A stretch of 64,000 nucleotides of DNA from Plasmodium coatneyi (lineage: Eukaryota > Apicomplexa > Aconoidasida > Haemosporida > Plasmodiidae), in contig NC_033567.1 of the NCBI RefSeq assembly GCF_001680005.1, positions 1,798,001 through 1,862,000 of the forward strand, written 5' to 3'. A model generated the notes under the pieces. It was not told the origin of the DNA, ran no database searches, and was given only the letters and a program-made list of their open reading frames with translations. Numbering within the stretch: position 1 is the stretch's first letter; each line of letters starts with the position of its first letter. Below are positions 13,458 to 26,311 of the stretch, in pieces. Position numbers and translations under genes: made by a program.

Positions 13458-16372
13458 TTACGAAGTAATCTGCTTTATGTTGTTAATAAATATTTCCTTA
13501 TGGTGAGCCGCTATAACTTTTAAAATTTCATTGATATTGTCATCGTTCACCTCCACATGAAACGGGACGGACAAATATAAGTGATAGAGATTCGTTTTGA
13601 TGCAGTAGAATTTTTCATACTCCGCTTCCAGGTATATTTGGGCAGGTAATTTGGAATCTCTTAATATGTCATCGCACTTTTGGTACACTCTGAAAATTCT
13701 TTTCACCTTATCGAAATTAATTTTGGAGCTATAATACTGCTTCAGGTATGGGATGTAGTAGCACACGTGAATGATGTTGATGCCTGGAATTTCTGGGAGA
13801 GCGAATGGGGAATTTTCTGACGCTTTCACGATTTCGTCGTAGCAGCCGCTGCTGATTAGCATCTGGGGAAAGCCAAAAAGGACGGGAAGGGTTATTCATA
13901 TGTATGCATGCATGTTCAAATGTGCGTTATGTACAACCGCGTAAACTTTACTAAGCGGCACGCATACCACATAACACGCGTATTATACACATTGCCGAGC
14001 GTTTATCGTTTTTGTTGCATCTTTCAGTAACCGTTTCAATCATGGAGGTGTGTCTGGAGAGGTGGAAAAAGTCTCGGGGTGACGCATGCGAGCAGATGTA
14101 AACGCAGCAGATCTTTTTCCTAATGTAGTTGATGTAGGCATACAGGAAAAGGCTAAAAGGGGGGGGGAAAAATCCGAAATGAATGAATTCAGTGGGGAAA
14201 TTTTCCATTCCAGATTTTCGTGCACTTTTGCAATCAGTTCGACTTTTATTTTTAATTTATTTGATTTTATTTTATTTTATCAAGCCGCTCACCGCGGCGA
14301 TATTCGCTACCACACACAAATGCCACGTAACCCGTTTTTCAATTTATTTTCCTGTCCTTAATACCTTGGGTTATAAATAGGCAAACAAATGGGCGTCCAC
14401 GATTCGGCATTCTTAAAGGACTTCATGGACGTTATCATATTGATGAGGATTATCACGTCCATCGAGTGGATAGCATACTTCGATACAGATATGCCTATAA
14501 TTTTATCGTGCACAATTAAGAAGGACAACAGGACGTTGTTAATTTTGAAGGAAGAAATCAAATTGTGAATTTTGTTCCGATAATCCTGTTTTAATGGGAG
14601 CGGCTCAAAACCATCAAAAATGGAATACATATTTCTAGAGCACGAAGATATTAAATTGCACATGAGGACATCACAGCCGTCCAACAAATACCTTATATCA
14701 AATGACGGTTTTATTTGAAAAGATTTTTCAATACTTTTGGTTAATAAAGATATTATTTGAAAATACATATAATTTAAAATCTGCAAAATGTAGTTGGTAC
14801 TTTCATTAGCCTTAGAAATGCACACTAGACATAAAACTTCCTTGTCCAAATAAACCACCTTGGTATTTTTACTCATAATATATTTTAAAGAATTCTTTGT
14901 GTACATTCCTGTGCATTTTTTATTTGTCTTTGTATCTTTACTAAAATCTGAAAAAGAAAACGACTCAATTTTTGATATAATTGCTAACAGAGTCCCATAA
15001 AAACTTGTCAAATTTTCTTCATTACCATATCTTGTAAAGACTGGTTTCCCTGAATAGGTGAAAATAAAAAAGTGCCTCTTATGCTTATACCACAAGGGGG
15101 TGCTTTGATCTTCATGAAGTTTTTTTTTCTTAAATAAAAATTTCGAATTATTTGCACTCTCCTGAGACTCTTTTTTTTCAAAATAGGGTAAACTGTCCAT
15201 CTTCTTCAACTTTTCACTTTCCACTTGGTCCTTTTCTTCATCTTCCTTTTTTGCATCAAACAAATTGGGCCCCTCTTCCTTCACCTTACCTCCATTCGTG
15301 CTGATCATATCATCCTTTTGTGGACTACCTAATTCGTCCCCCTGAGAAATTTCATTTTTCGGTGTCTCCCCTTTGGCAGAGTTGGTCCCTGCGTCTTCGC
15401 GCTTTATTTTTTCTTCTTTCACCGTTGCGTTTTCGTTTTTCCCCCAGGGTCACCTTCACCCTCCCCAACATCGCCAATATTGCTTCCCTTCTCGTTGTTT
15501 ATATTTCCCCCCACAGAGTTACTCCGACTTGACTCCCCCTTTTTCTCCTCCTCTACCAAATTCAACCTCGCAGCACTGTGCGATGAGTTGCTCATAAAGG
15601 ACAAATCATCATTCGGTCCGTTTCCCAAATATTTGGGGTCCGTCACGTCCATATTTAACGTCAGCTTCTTAGTCCCCAACGTAAAATGCCCCTCATAACT
15701 TTTATTGATAATGCTGTTATTGTGAGAGGAGCTGTCTGACCCTTCCTCTTTATGTTCATCAGATGGTTTTATTTCACCCCCTTCACCATGTACCGACGGG
15801 GGAATATCCTCGTTGCTGCAAAAATTTTCGTATTCTTCTTCACTTAAAAAATTGCTATCGCTTTTATTGACGAGATGGTTATCGCCTTTTCTTGGCTGCC
15901 ATGACCCACCTCTTATCGAAGCAGAATTGTCTACTCCTACTCGATCCCCCTTCATTGAATACGCAGATTTGTTCTTCATTCCGTCTAATTCATTTTCTTC
16001 ATCCTCAAAAAACTTTTCCAATTCGTCATCCGTGTAGGAATTGTACATTTCGTCGGAATGTAGCAATCCCCCTTCATTAATATTCCCTTTTAGCTGATCC
16101 TCCGCGTACTCTTCCTCACTGTTGAATTTCCCCTCTGAATGTCCTTTTTCCCCATTTACACTTTTCGCATCGTAGAAGCTTACACCTTCGCTAGTGGCAT
16201 CGTGAGGAGAACCCTCCACGGGGGGGCCATATTCCATATCGCCATCGTCGCTACTTTTCCTTGCACCAAAAATCGACTCGGAGGATACCCCCGAAAGGGC
16301 AGCGCAGTTAGATGGGCTTTTATTGATCTTTCCATTTGTGTTATTTCCCTCTTCGTCAAAAGCAATTTCCAT
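13458..16372 (-). CDS. MON1: Vacuolar fusion protein MON1 (3 exons; one-base frame break in exon 1)
   Basis: Minus-strand exons are 16372-14365, 14152-14032 and 13862-13458, with phases 2 and 0. The start is taken at ATG 16372; the frame is open upstream only through a non-ATG codon. MON1 pairs with CCZ1 as the Rab7 exchange factor for late endosome/vacuole fusion. Identity rests on the first longin domain (near residue 437, motif SGKPVFTRYGNEENL), on WTPICLP at the end of exon 1, and on FLYAYI and the final helical region in exons 2 and 3, which align in order with MON1. The N-terminal ~300 residues are acidic, Ser/Asn-rich low complexity. The frame breaks inside exon 1: the N-terminal frame stops at 15419-15421, while the downstream frame is open before it. 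The switch falls at adjacent T5 and C5 runs (15436-15445). One missing base there explains it, so an assembly or homopolymer error is likely. With the frame joined, the length is about 844 residues. Confidence 0.85.
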
Positions 16373-17055
16373 TTTCCGATAAATGGAACATTTAAAATTG
16401 AGGGGAAGGAAAAACAAAAAAAAACTAATGTGCAAAGGGTGTTTTTTTTTTAATGTACATATTGCTACATAATTTTTGGTATCACATTTTTGGGTACATT
16501 CCTTTTTCCTGTGCTTTTTGCTTATTTATTTATTTTTTTTTCCCCCCTATTTTTGCAACGTAATAAGCACAAACTCGCTCCTAAGCAGTTATTTCACTTT
16601 ACCCTTTTCTATAAATAATGAAGAAAAAACTTGACCTCACAGTTCCACGCGTTTGCTAAATAATACTTAAATTCTGTTGAAAGGCATTGCCTTGCAAAAT
16701 GCTACTTCGCGAACTTTTTTACCAAAAAAAAAAAAGTTGTTTTTAGGGAAATCTCAAAACGGGAACGCGTAAATATACCTAGGGACAAAATATCAAAGAA
16801 AGGGCTATCTACCATCATGTCAACAAAATGAAAAATTCTTGGGGGAAAAAATTAAATACACACCAAGTGTAGCAACAGGGCTGAAATTATTTCACCTCTT
16901 CCTCGTACCTCCGCACATTCGAAAGAACAACGAATTGTCTGCCACACCAAATGTAACAAGACAAAAACTTTTACTAATTATCTACACATCTTAAAATCAG
17001 GACGGGGACAAGCAAAACAACATACCCTTCCCAACCATAATCCGTTGAACAGAAT

Positions 17056-17090
<35 letters not shown>

Positions 17091-17343
17091 AAAGACGAGT
17101 AAAACGCATTTCATAGGTAAACAAAAATGCGTTAATAATTTTAAAAAAGTTTGGGAATGAAATTCCTTCTCTGGATAATCTTCCACTGATTCGATTTACT
17201 CTAAAATGGAAAATGCCCTCCTTCCCTGGGGCAGGTTTACACAAACACATGAAACAGCATAAGTGTGTCTTCAAAAATTATATGCAAATTCGTAAGCACA
17301 TGTACATGCATATATATGCGCTCCATCCCAGTGACGTCCCTCC
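16373..17343. other. Intergenic region between MON1 and AQR
   Basis: About 970 bases separating the MON1 start from the Aquarius stop, both on the minus strand. It contains a poly(dA) tract near 17063-17084 and no credible coding exon. It should hold the MON1 promoter and the AQR 3' UTR. Confidence 0.6.
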
Positions 17344-20300
17344 CTACGCAGAATCGCGCTGCAGGTGGGCATTCGCCAAGGAATATATAATTGAGTAAAA
17401 GTGATTCAAATCCTTTACGACAACCGTGGGGGAGTTACCCTCCCGTTGGGCTGTATCGAACTGCTCATTCATTTGCAAGGACAGCTCCAATCTGTTCTTC
17501 CTAAAAAAATATAGCGGCTTCTTAAATTCGTAATTTTTCTTATACAAATTATAATTTCCAACTACGTATAAGCCAAATCTTGCACGTGAAAACGCAACAA
17601 TAAGTCGTTTAATATTTTTCATATAGCCAATACTTCTAGACCGAACGAGGGAAATAATTACATAATCGTTTTGTTTTCCCTGGTACTTGTCCACCGTCGT
17701 AACCTTTTTTGGCATTCCAATTAACTTATTATACAAGCATTTATTTTTTAAAATGTCTAGTATCAATTCCTTCTGCCCATTGTAGGTGGTTAAAATGGTG
17801 ATTGCTTCATTTGCATATCCTAGCAGTCTCATGTACACAAAAATAGCAACAGCCATTTCTGCTTCTAACAAATTTTGGTAAAAATAAGGCACCGGCGTGT
17901 ACTCCTCCGACTCCACATGTATAAACTGATACGTATAAGTAAATCCTGGATTGAATTTTTTCAAAAATTTGTCCCTATGAATGCATTCCAAATTGGCTAT
18001 TTGGATATTGTACTTGCTGTAAAAATATTTATATACATTACAAATCTCATTTCTCATACGTCCTTGTTCATTCAAATAAATGGATGGCAATTCTAACCTT
18101 AAAAATCTTTTATACAAGGACTGTTCATAGTTTGCAAAATTTTTTATATATTTATTTTTTATAATGGGTGGTAGCTGGTTGGAATCCCCCACGAAAATTA
18201 TTCTTTTTAGCTTGCTCTTATAGTATCTATTTTCTTGCAACAGCAGAGGTAAAAAGGTGTCATTCTCCGTAATTTGTGTGCACTCATCGATAATAATATT
18301 GTCAAAGTAAAATTGTAGTTTCGCTATTTTGCTTCTGTTTATGCTTGCATGTGTACACGTCATTGCGATGACCCTGGCTAGTTTCGCTATGATATACACT
18401 CCTCTTTCGCGCTGATTCTTTAGCACCTCAAATGCTCTACAATCATTCAGGTGTTCGAAATTTGTTATCAACTTTGCTAAGTAGTACTTGCTTACATATA
18501 AATCGTCTTCATCATTTTTGAACGTCATGCCGGTTACTTCCCCGTTGAAGATGCTACGCGGGGTGGGGACATCCCCCGATTGGGCTAGCAATTCATCGTT
18601 CGTCCCCTCTTCTTGTTCCGCTTTTACGTCCGCATTTTCTTCCATTCTTACCGTTTCTTCTGCCTGTTCCATTTCCCCCCCCGGTGGGTTTTTCCCCCTC
18701 TCGAGGAACCCCCCCCTATATTCCAAATACTCCTCGATGCCTACATTATGCAGCTTCAAATTTAGGTACTTCTTAAAAGGGAAGAGAACACTATACACGC
18801 TCAGCTGCAAAGTAACCAATTGATCTTCCGGATGAATCAAATAAAAGCACTCCTTATCTTCCTCCAGTAAGTGTAGCTTTTCCACCTCCTTGGAAGTACA
18901 CCGCCTTGTTTCCTTCCCCCCTGTCCAGATTAATTCTTCCACATTTTCACATCCCTCCACGTACACCTTTGGGCACAAAAATATGTTATACAAATCGTAA
19001 TCGTCAACCGCTGCTGCGATGCACGATTCGAAAAAATCCCCCTCATTTCCGTTCTTCCTATAAATTTCAATAAACTTAAAAAATTTGGAAATACGCTTCT
19101 TCACATGATTCTCATAATACTGCATAGCCGACAAGCAGTGATATATCTTCTGGCTGCTGCTCGATTCGGATAACAGATTTACTTCGTTCAACAGTTTTTG
19201 CCTCAAGTCTATCATATAATTGATTCTTCCATATTTTGAAAAATTAAAATTATCATCTTCATCAAAAATATCATTCCCTGCTTTGTTCACCATGTTGCTT
19301 TCATCTCCCCTACTAATACCATTTCTCGCTAAGTTCCTTTCCACTTCTTCGTACTCGGCTCTTAAATTTTCAATATCCAGTTCCCCCATACCTACTCTGC
19401 ACAAATATTTCTGATGAATCAAATTTTCCTTAACCAGCAAGTTAAAAATGTAGTTGAGGCAACTATTACTGTGTGTACATATGAGAATTTTTTCCTTCGT
19501 TTTGTTGTTAAACAATATATTAATGATCTTGTTTAGTATGCTCGTTTTCCCACTTCCTGGAACTCCCTCGATGATGGTTATTCCTTCATACAGCCCGCTC
19601 TTTATACATTCGATTTGCCTCTCCGTGTAGTACATCCTTTTTGCCTGGCTTACACTTGCTGCTTCAACCACGTTGGTCACGTTTGTCGCGTCAGCCCCAT
19701 TTTCGATGCCTTCCCTCTTCGCTAACGCCACATTGGTGCTGTTCCTCTTTTTCGTGTGAACAAGCAACCCCTCTAACGGATATTCCTGGTCGTCGTATAT
19801 CCTATTCGGTATCCTGTAAATGTCCCCCTTCAGGCTTAAATGTCCTATGGAGCGTTCCACATTTTGGTCGAATAAAGTTTTCACCTGCCTTCGGTTACGA
19901 ATAGCGGTAACATCATCGTTCACATCGTCCACATGGTCCAAATCGTTTGCGTCTTCACTGCGGCCATTTCCTGTGCCCTCCCCATTTATGGGTGACCCCA
20001 CATGTCCGTCATTGCCTTTTCCCCTCCCCAGGTAGCTATTCAAAATTAAGAAATACTCCTTCCCCTTAAATACAAATTGGAAGATACAATAATCCCCATA
20101 CCGATGAGCAGCCCTAATGTTCTCGACAAAATTGGAAACAAATTTCATCTCATCTGCGACATACCCATTAATCACACAAATGTGGTAATACAAACTTTCG
20201 AGGATATTCCTTTGCAGCACATCCTTCTCAAGTGACTTCTTCCTGTTTCCATATTTGATCGGTACGTAACTCAAAAAGAGGGGTTCTATATACTCATTCA

Positions 20301-23300
20301 GTAGATTCTTCACATCTACTTTATCGTCACCGCTTAACACATTCATGTACGACGAATCGATACAAAGATACGCAACGTTCGTCGTCTTTATCACATGCAA
20401 AATGTTTATAAATGTATTCAAGTAGTTAATATCATCGATGTGTTTTTTTATAAAATTCAGCTTCTCTCGATTGCACATTAGGGAGTTCTTCAACAATTTC
20501 TTCGACCTGGGATTGTCCGCTTCGTTTTTACTATCACTGTTTGCATCGTCCGATGGGTCTTCTTCTGATGCGTCGGATACGCCGGATCCATCCGATTCAT
20601 CTTCTGCTGATTCCTCCTCCGACTGGTCATCCGATTGGTTATCCGATTGTTCGTCTGATTGTTCGTCCGATTGGTTTTCCGATTCGTCCTCGCTGACCCC
20701 CCCCCGCAGCGACTTCTGGTAGTACTTGAGCGAACCGTCACAGTAACCCAAAAATATGTCGTGTACCCAAAACGGGATAACCGCATCATCGGGATTCATA
20801 ATTAGCGTTTTGATGTTGTTCAAAATGTAGAAGAAATTATTCTCCTTCTGTTTTCTCCGAACTAGTAAATTGAAGGAGTTGTAAATTTCTGGATCGTTTA
20901 GAATATCCTTCTGGTATTGGTGATAATCCAGGTACACAGTGATCCTCTTCAAGCTGCTGTTTTCTGCACCCCCCTCTTCACCGTTTTCTGCAAAGTCAGC
21001 AAACTTGAACACTTCGCACCCTCTCACGTAGTTAATACCAAGAAGCTTCTTCAAATCTCCATCATTAATGACGTTTATTTTATTCTTATAATAATTTGTG
21101 TAATTCTTCACACAAACGAGAAACAAAATATCGCAGGGCCTAATCATGTTCCACTCGTTATTCACCCTTTCGTAGTATTTGTACTTCAGGTCTATCACTA
21201 TTTCTGCCGTTACTTTCTTACTGTTGTTATCTACACTTACTATTTTGAACGAGTCGATTTTATTGCTCATTCTTCGCTCATTTGCAAAATAGGTGTTTTC
21301 AATTTTGTTAACATCCTGCACTATGGAGTTAAGTTGGTACTCATTGTAAGTGTGCAGGCTGCTCCCCTTATGTGGTGAAAATCCATCCTGCGTATCTATT
21401 TCGTTTTCCCCTAATAACTCTTCCTCATGTTTTCTCTTCCTTCCTTTCTTCTCTCCCCCCACATTCATCTCATTATCGTCCTTGTTTGACTCACTCCTCT
21501 CGTCAATTTCGAAGACGTATCTACACACGGTATGCTCATTCACCTTTCTATTTTTTGGATTCGTTTCGTAGACGTACTCCAACACGTTTTTCCTGATGTC
21601 GTAATAACTCTGCAGTTTAAACAAATTGTAAATCCTAAACACATAGTCGTTAATGCATAGGTACTGCAAATTCAGTTTGAACAACGGTTTGGTATAGAGA
21701 AAGGTTTTCCTCTTCCTTTTCATGTCGTCCTTTGTGTCTATCAGGACACTATCGAACAGGTCCCTCTCGTTCGGGTAATCACATTGCTTGTCTATCTCCT
21801 CAAAGATGTTGCTTTTAAAACTCAAATTTTCGATTAGCACAGTTATGTAGAACAGTTTCTTCTTTTTCCTAAACAGGGGCACATTTTGGAACAGCCCCCC
21901 GTTCTCCTTGCTCCATTTGCTCCCCCCCAATTGGTTGTCCCCCTCTGCCTCAGATACGTCACTAGCGTTTTCAGATACGTCATTACAATTGTCGCCTCCC
22001 TGCTTGCCACGCACCAAATACTTCAACTTCTCGCACAGGAAGAGCAACTCCCCTTCCTCCAGCTTGGACAAATTTTCCAACAGCTCCCTCTTCTTGTTCA
22101 TCAAAAAAACGGACTTCAGGTAGTAATTCTTCAAAACCGTGTGCTCCTTAAAATGTTTGTAGCAAAAGGTTTGGAAGAACTCAAAATTCTTGTAATGCTC
22201 GTTGCTTATTTCTTGGTAAGTTAATGGCTTCCCAGAAAAATTATTTATATACATTTCGACGTAATATTTTAACAACTTTATCAGTTCCTTAAATTTCCTT
22301 CTCTTGTTAAGACTAGAAATCTTGCAATAAATTAACACATTAAAATGTTTTATAAGAATGTACAGTATTCTTCTGGAGTATAGCTGACTTAAAAGATCGA
22401 TAAAAAATTCCACGCATTTCTCAACAAACAAAATGCGAAATTTCTTGTCCTCCCAGGTATGCTTTTGCCCCCTTCTTCTAACCTTACGTAGATACCTGTG
22501 TTTATTTTTCCCCTTTAGCTTTCCTTCATACTTCCAAAACATGCGTAGTATTTCTTCCTTTTTATGTTCACTATGGTTGACATAACTTCCATCCCCTTCG
22601 TCTTCGCTGGAGATGTACTTTGCGTACCCTTCGACCGACTCGAGATACTCTACCACTTCATCGTGGAGTGCATCCTCACCACTTTCAACGTGTGTCTCAT
22701 TTATCGTGCCAATATCCCCCCAACAGCTGCACCCCTCTTTGCGCGTTTGGCTGAATGTGCCTTTGTAGTAATGCCCTCTTCTTCGTCGACCACGGAGGAG
22801 TCGTCCGTATGACTCCCTTCGTGATCGCTTGCGTCAGTACCCATATCGTCCTTCGTGTCATCATTCGGGGGGACAATCTCGTTCGCATCCCCAAGCTTCT
22901 CACTACTTAACGGTAACTCCTCTTCATCAGTAAACCTTTCCAAATACTTTTCGCACTTGTCTAGCTCTTCATTTTCACTGTCTGTGTCGCTCATCGAGGA
23001 GATGGAAGAATCACTGGCTATTTCATCCAGTTCTTCGGACTCCCCCTCAAAGGTGTCCAAAATGATTAAAAAGTAATTTATCAAATTGTAAAAAAACTCA
23101 TTCTTATTAACAAACAGAATAATGCCCTCGTCATGATCGTCATGCTCTTCCTTCTTCACATCGTCCTGGTGGACTACACCACAATTGCACGTATACACAC
23201 CCAGCACGTTGTAACTCCTCCCATTTAGGTATTTTTTCTCCATAACCTTTAGCAGATTTTTATACAACACTTTCGCTTCTTTGCTTTTCTCAAACAGAAA

Positions 23301-24272
23301 TGCGTTTAAGTAACTGTAATTTACACAGCTCCAAATGAAGGGGTTGCACAGATCAAGACACAACTTGAAGAGAAATTTCTTGTCTATACTGGAATAAATA
23401 TTTATAAAAAACTGTATCACAAAGGATTTCTCCAAAAAGTTCAACTTGTATACACGCCTCCTGCATGTCCTTACTATATCCTCCGTCTCTGTGCTTCCCT
23501 TTTTTCGCTTCCCATTTCGCACATACTCACTAAAAACAAGGTTATAGTTGATCAATTTGAGGGTATTAAAAAATAAGCTGTGAAATTTCTGTACAAGGAA
23601 TTCCTTATACATATTAAACCGCTCATCAATTTTGTAGTTTTCCTTTAAAGTGTAATTCTTCTTCTCCATTTCCACCAACTTTTCAAATTCGTCTATTCTG
23701 TTGTAAATTATCTGATCCCAAATTTCGTATTTCCCCTTCTCTTCATATTTATAGCAAATAAAAACGATAAGCGATAGTATGTGTTTTACGTACAACTTGT
23801 ACGTACTTACTTTCGGACCATCCATGCAAAAAAAAACCTCGTTGTTTTTTAGAAGATATAGCTTGTCATATATGTTATAATGCGCCCATAGGACCTTCTC
23901 AAAATATTGGGCATTTTCTAACCTTTTTAAATGCTTTGGGTTGAAGCTTTTCTTCTTCAAAAGGTCGTACGTTTTGCCTATAAAGCTTAGCTGCTTGGGA
24001 TCGATTCGAATGTCTCCCTCTTTCGTATAAACACCATCATCGTCTTCGCTGTCATCCGCACCGCCATCCGAACCGCAGTGGTTAAGTCCTCCCCCGTCAA
24101 TGGCATCCTCATTTTCTTCTTTCTTCTTTTTACAAAAAAGGCAGAAATCTATGTGTTCAATTACGAACCTGAACTTTTGCGACCCTTTTACTGCTGGAGC
24201 GATATCCACATCCAGCTCTCCATTTTTCGGCCCCACCGCCGACTTTACTTTTGCTGACTTATTCACACTCAT
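17344..24272 (-). CDS. AQR: Intron-binding protein Aquarius, SF1 helicase (one-base frame break)
   Basis: Two abutting open frames, 24272-22701 and ~22834-17344, together read as one Aquarius protein of about 2,310 residues (human AQR is ~1,485). Aquarius is the SF1 RNA helicase of the intron-binding complex in the spliceosome. The N-terminal ARM-like part is recognisable (YFEKVLWAHYN; YVEMYINNFSGKPLTYQEI). The helicase core shows Walker A GVPGSGKTS (~residue 1570), KYGRINYMIDLR, AMTCTHASINR, Walker B IIDECTQI (~1996), GDSNQLPPIIKN, ILTTYNGQKEL, VTTVDKYQGKQNDY and VAFSRARFGLY. These match the Aquarius order rather than UPF1 or SEN1. Parasite-specific inserts are Ser/Asp/Glu-rich, for example 20530-20700. 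The two frames overlap at 22701-22834 and meet at a C6 run (22716-22721). One additional base there would fuse them cleanly, and no intron with consistent phase was found, so a homopolymer indel is most likely. Confidence 0.93.
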
Positions 24273-26311
24273 CTCCTTCTTCTTACCATCTTAAGAATTA
24301 CGCATTGGCTTATCAGAAATGTTGTATGCTTCATTATCGCTTCTATGTACAATATGGCTTCTGCTCTGCCTTATACTTCTGCGAACCGCTTCTTATAGGG
24401 AAAGAATTTTTTTCTTCTTTTCCTCAAGGGAAGCGTAATGCTATTTTGTGGTGATCTGCTTGGACTCTCTTTGCTTGTTTTTATTTGCTCCTATTTTTCG
24501 TGCGAACTACCCTCCTTCAGGTGTTCCCCCTTTTTTTTTTTCTTTTTTGGGGGAAAATTCGTTCATATGCCTACTTCATTTCGTGCAAACTCCTCGTATG
24601 GTGTTTTAAAAAAATGCAGGAAATGTAATTTACGCACGCGGCCGTCGCACAAGGTTTTTAAAACGTGCAGTTGCATCTCCCATGTGAAGCGTGGATTTTT
24701 AAAAATAAGCATATGTACATTTGTATCAATTTTTATATTTTTTTTTCCCTCTTAATTTAAGCAGTGTTCCATTGCGTTCATTTTCGTCCGCATAAAACAT
24801 GTGAACAAAACATACCACCATCGTGCCAGAGCCAAACGTCGTGAAGGAGCATCGCCCTATAGAACAATATTGTAAAACCTTCCATATGTTTACACAGGAA
24901 TTGTAAAAATAAGCATATAATGTTATGCTTCGTGACACCACTATAGGGGTGTCAACATAAGGATATATAATGTGTCAATTCCGGTACTTTATTTCATCCT
25001 CTGTGGGTCTTACCTAAAAGGAAAAACTAGCCAACGCAAAATAAAATGAAACACTTCGAGCGGTGGGGAAAAAAAAAAAAGAGAAAGGCATATTCTACAT
25101 TTTTAAGGAAGCACCATGTATGCATTTAACTTTTTTTTTTTTTTCCTTAAAAAATATGTATCACTTTACAATGCCTTAAAAGGTGAAAGACATGAGCCTC
25201 CTCCATTTTACAAAAAAGGATGTTGTAATTATTCTAAGTTGCCCCCCCCAAAAAAAAAATTTCCCAAATTTGTACTAAATCAGAGGAGCTCAATTCTTAG
25301 CACAAAATGTTAACATGAACAGAACGTAAGACAATGTACCTACTTTCGTTCCTTTGGTTTCTCCATACAGTTTTCCGTTTTAACCCGTTTTAATGACACC
25401 CCATCGTTATTCTCCGTCTGGAGAATGCGCTATGCATGCCTCCCACAGTCACAGGTCTAACATTTGAGAAATTATTTTAATTTTTTCTTTCTTTCCTTTT
25501 GGTGGAAGAAGGGGTTGTAAAAAATTTATGCATAACTTTACCCCTATTATTAACAAAAAAAAAAAAATTATATTTTTTCTTACCAAATGTAGATAAAAAA
25601 ATATGTCTCCTTTCTTTTATTCTTTTTTCTATTATTTTCCCTTTCATAATTACATTTTACTGTTTCGAAGTCGCTCCGCAAAAATAATGTATGCCAGTGT
25701 AGCACAAAAAAAAAAAAAAAAAAATTTGCATTTAAATGGCACACTCTGCACGAGGTTCTCCCTCATCCGCTCGAAAAAACGGGAATTAATTTGCTCTAAG
25801 AATAATTTAACTGTACCTTCTCATAAAACGCCTTTTTGTAAAGACAACGCGTAGACGTTTGCGTTCTTCTCAATTTTGAGACCTTTCCTCAATTCACGAA
25901 AGTTCGAAGGAGTAAATTATTGTTCCTGCATAGTACTTTTTTTTTTTTGGGGGGAACATACGCAAAAATGTACGCATAAAAAATATGCATACCAGCGGGA
26001 ATATTTATTTACAGCTCCCTTATCAAACGAAACTCAGTTTTAAAGACATACATTTTCGCTTCTTCCCTTTTATGTCATACGTTTAAGAGAGGGGAAAATG
26101 CGCCAACGTACGCGTATACACTTGTATACACTTGTGCGTATGAGGAACACGCAGCTCCACAGGCATGTATAAGCATATACATATATATATTCATTCACTT
26201 GTCTACTTATTCATTTGTTGATGTGCGTGCCACCCCCTCACCCGCACCTGTGTAGACTGAAAGAACGAAGAAAAAACCCACACAATTAGCCCACAATTGT
26301 GCAGCCACAAA
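24273..26311. other. Divergent intergenic region (AQR / CDPK-like promoters)
   Basis: Two kb between the Aquarius start (-) and the CDPK-like start (+). It has long T and A runs (24531-24549, 25068-25080, 25707-25724) and a G-rich patch near 24546-24553. Several hydrophobic open frames of 60-105 codons are present but lack splice context. It probably serves as the promoter region for both genes. Confidence 0.55.
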
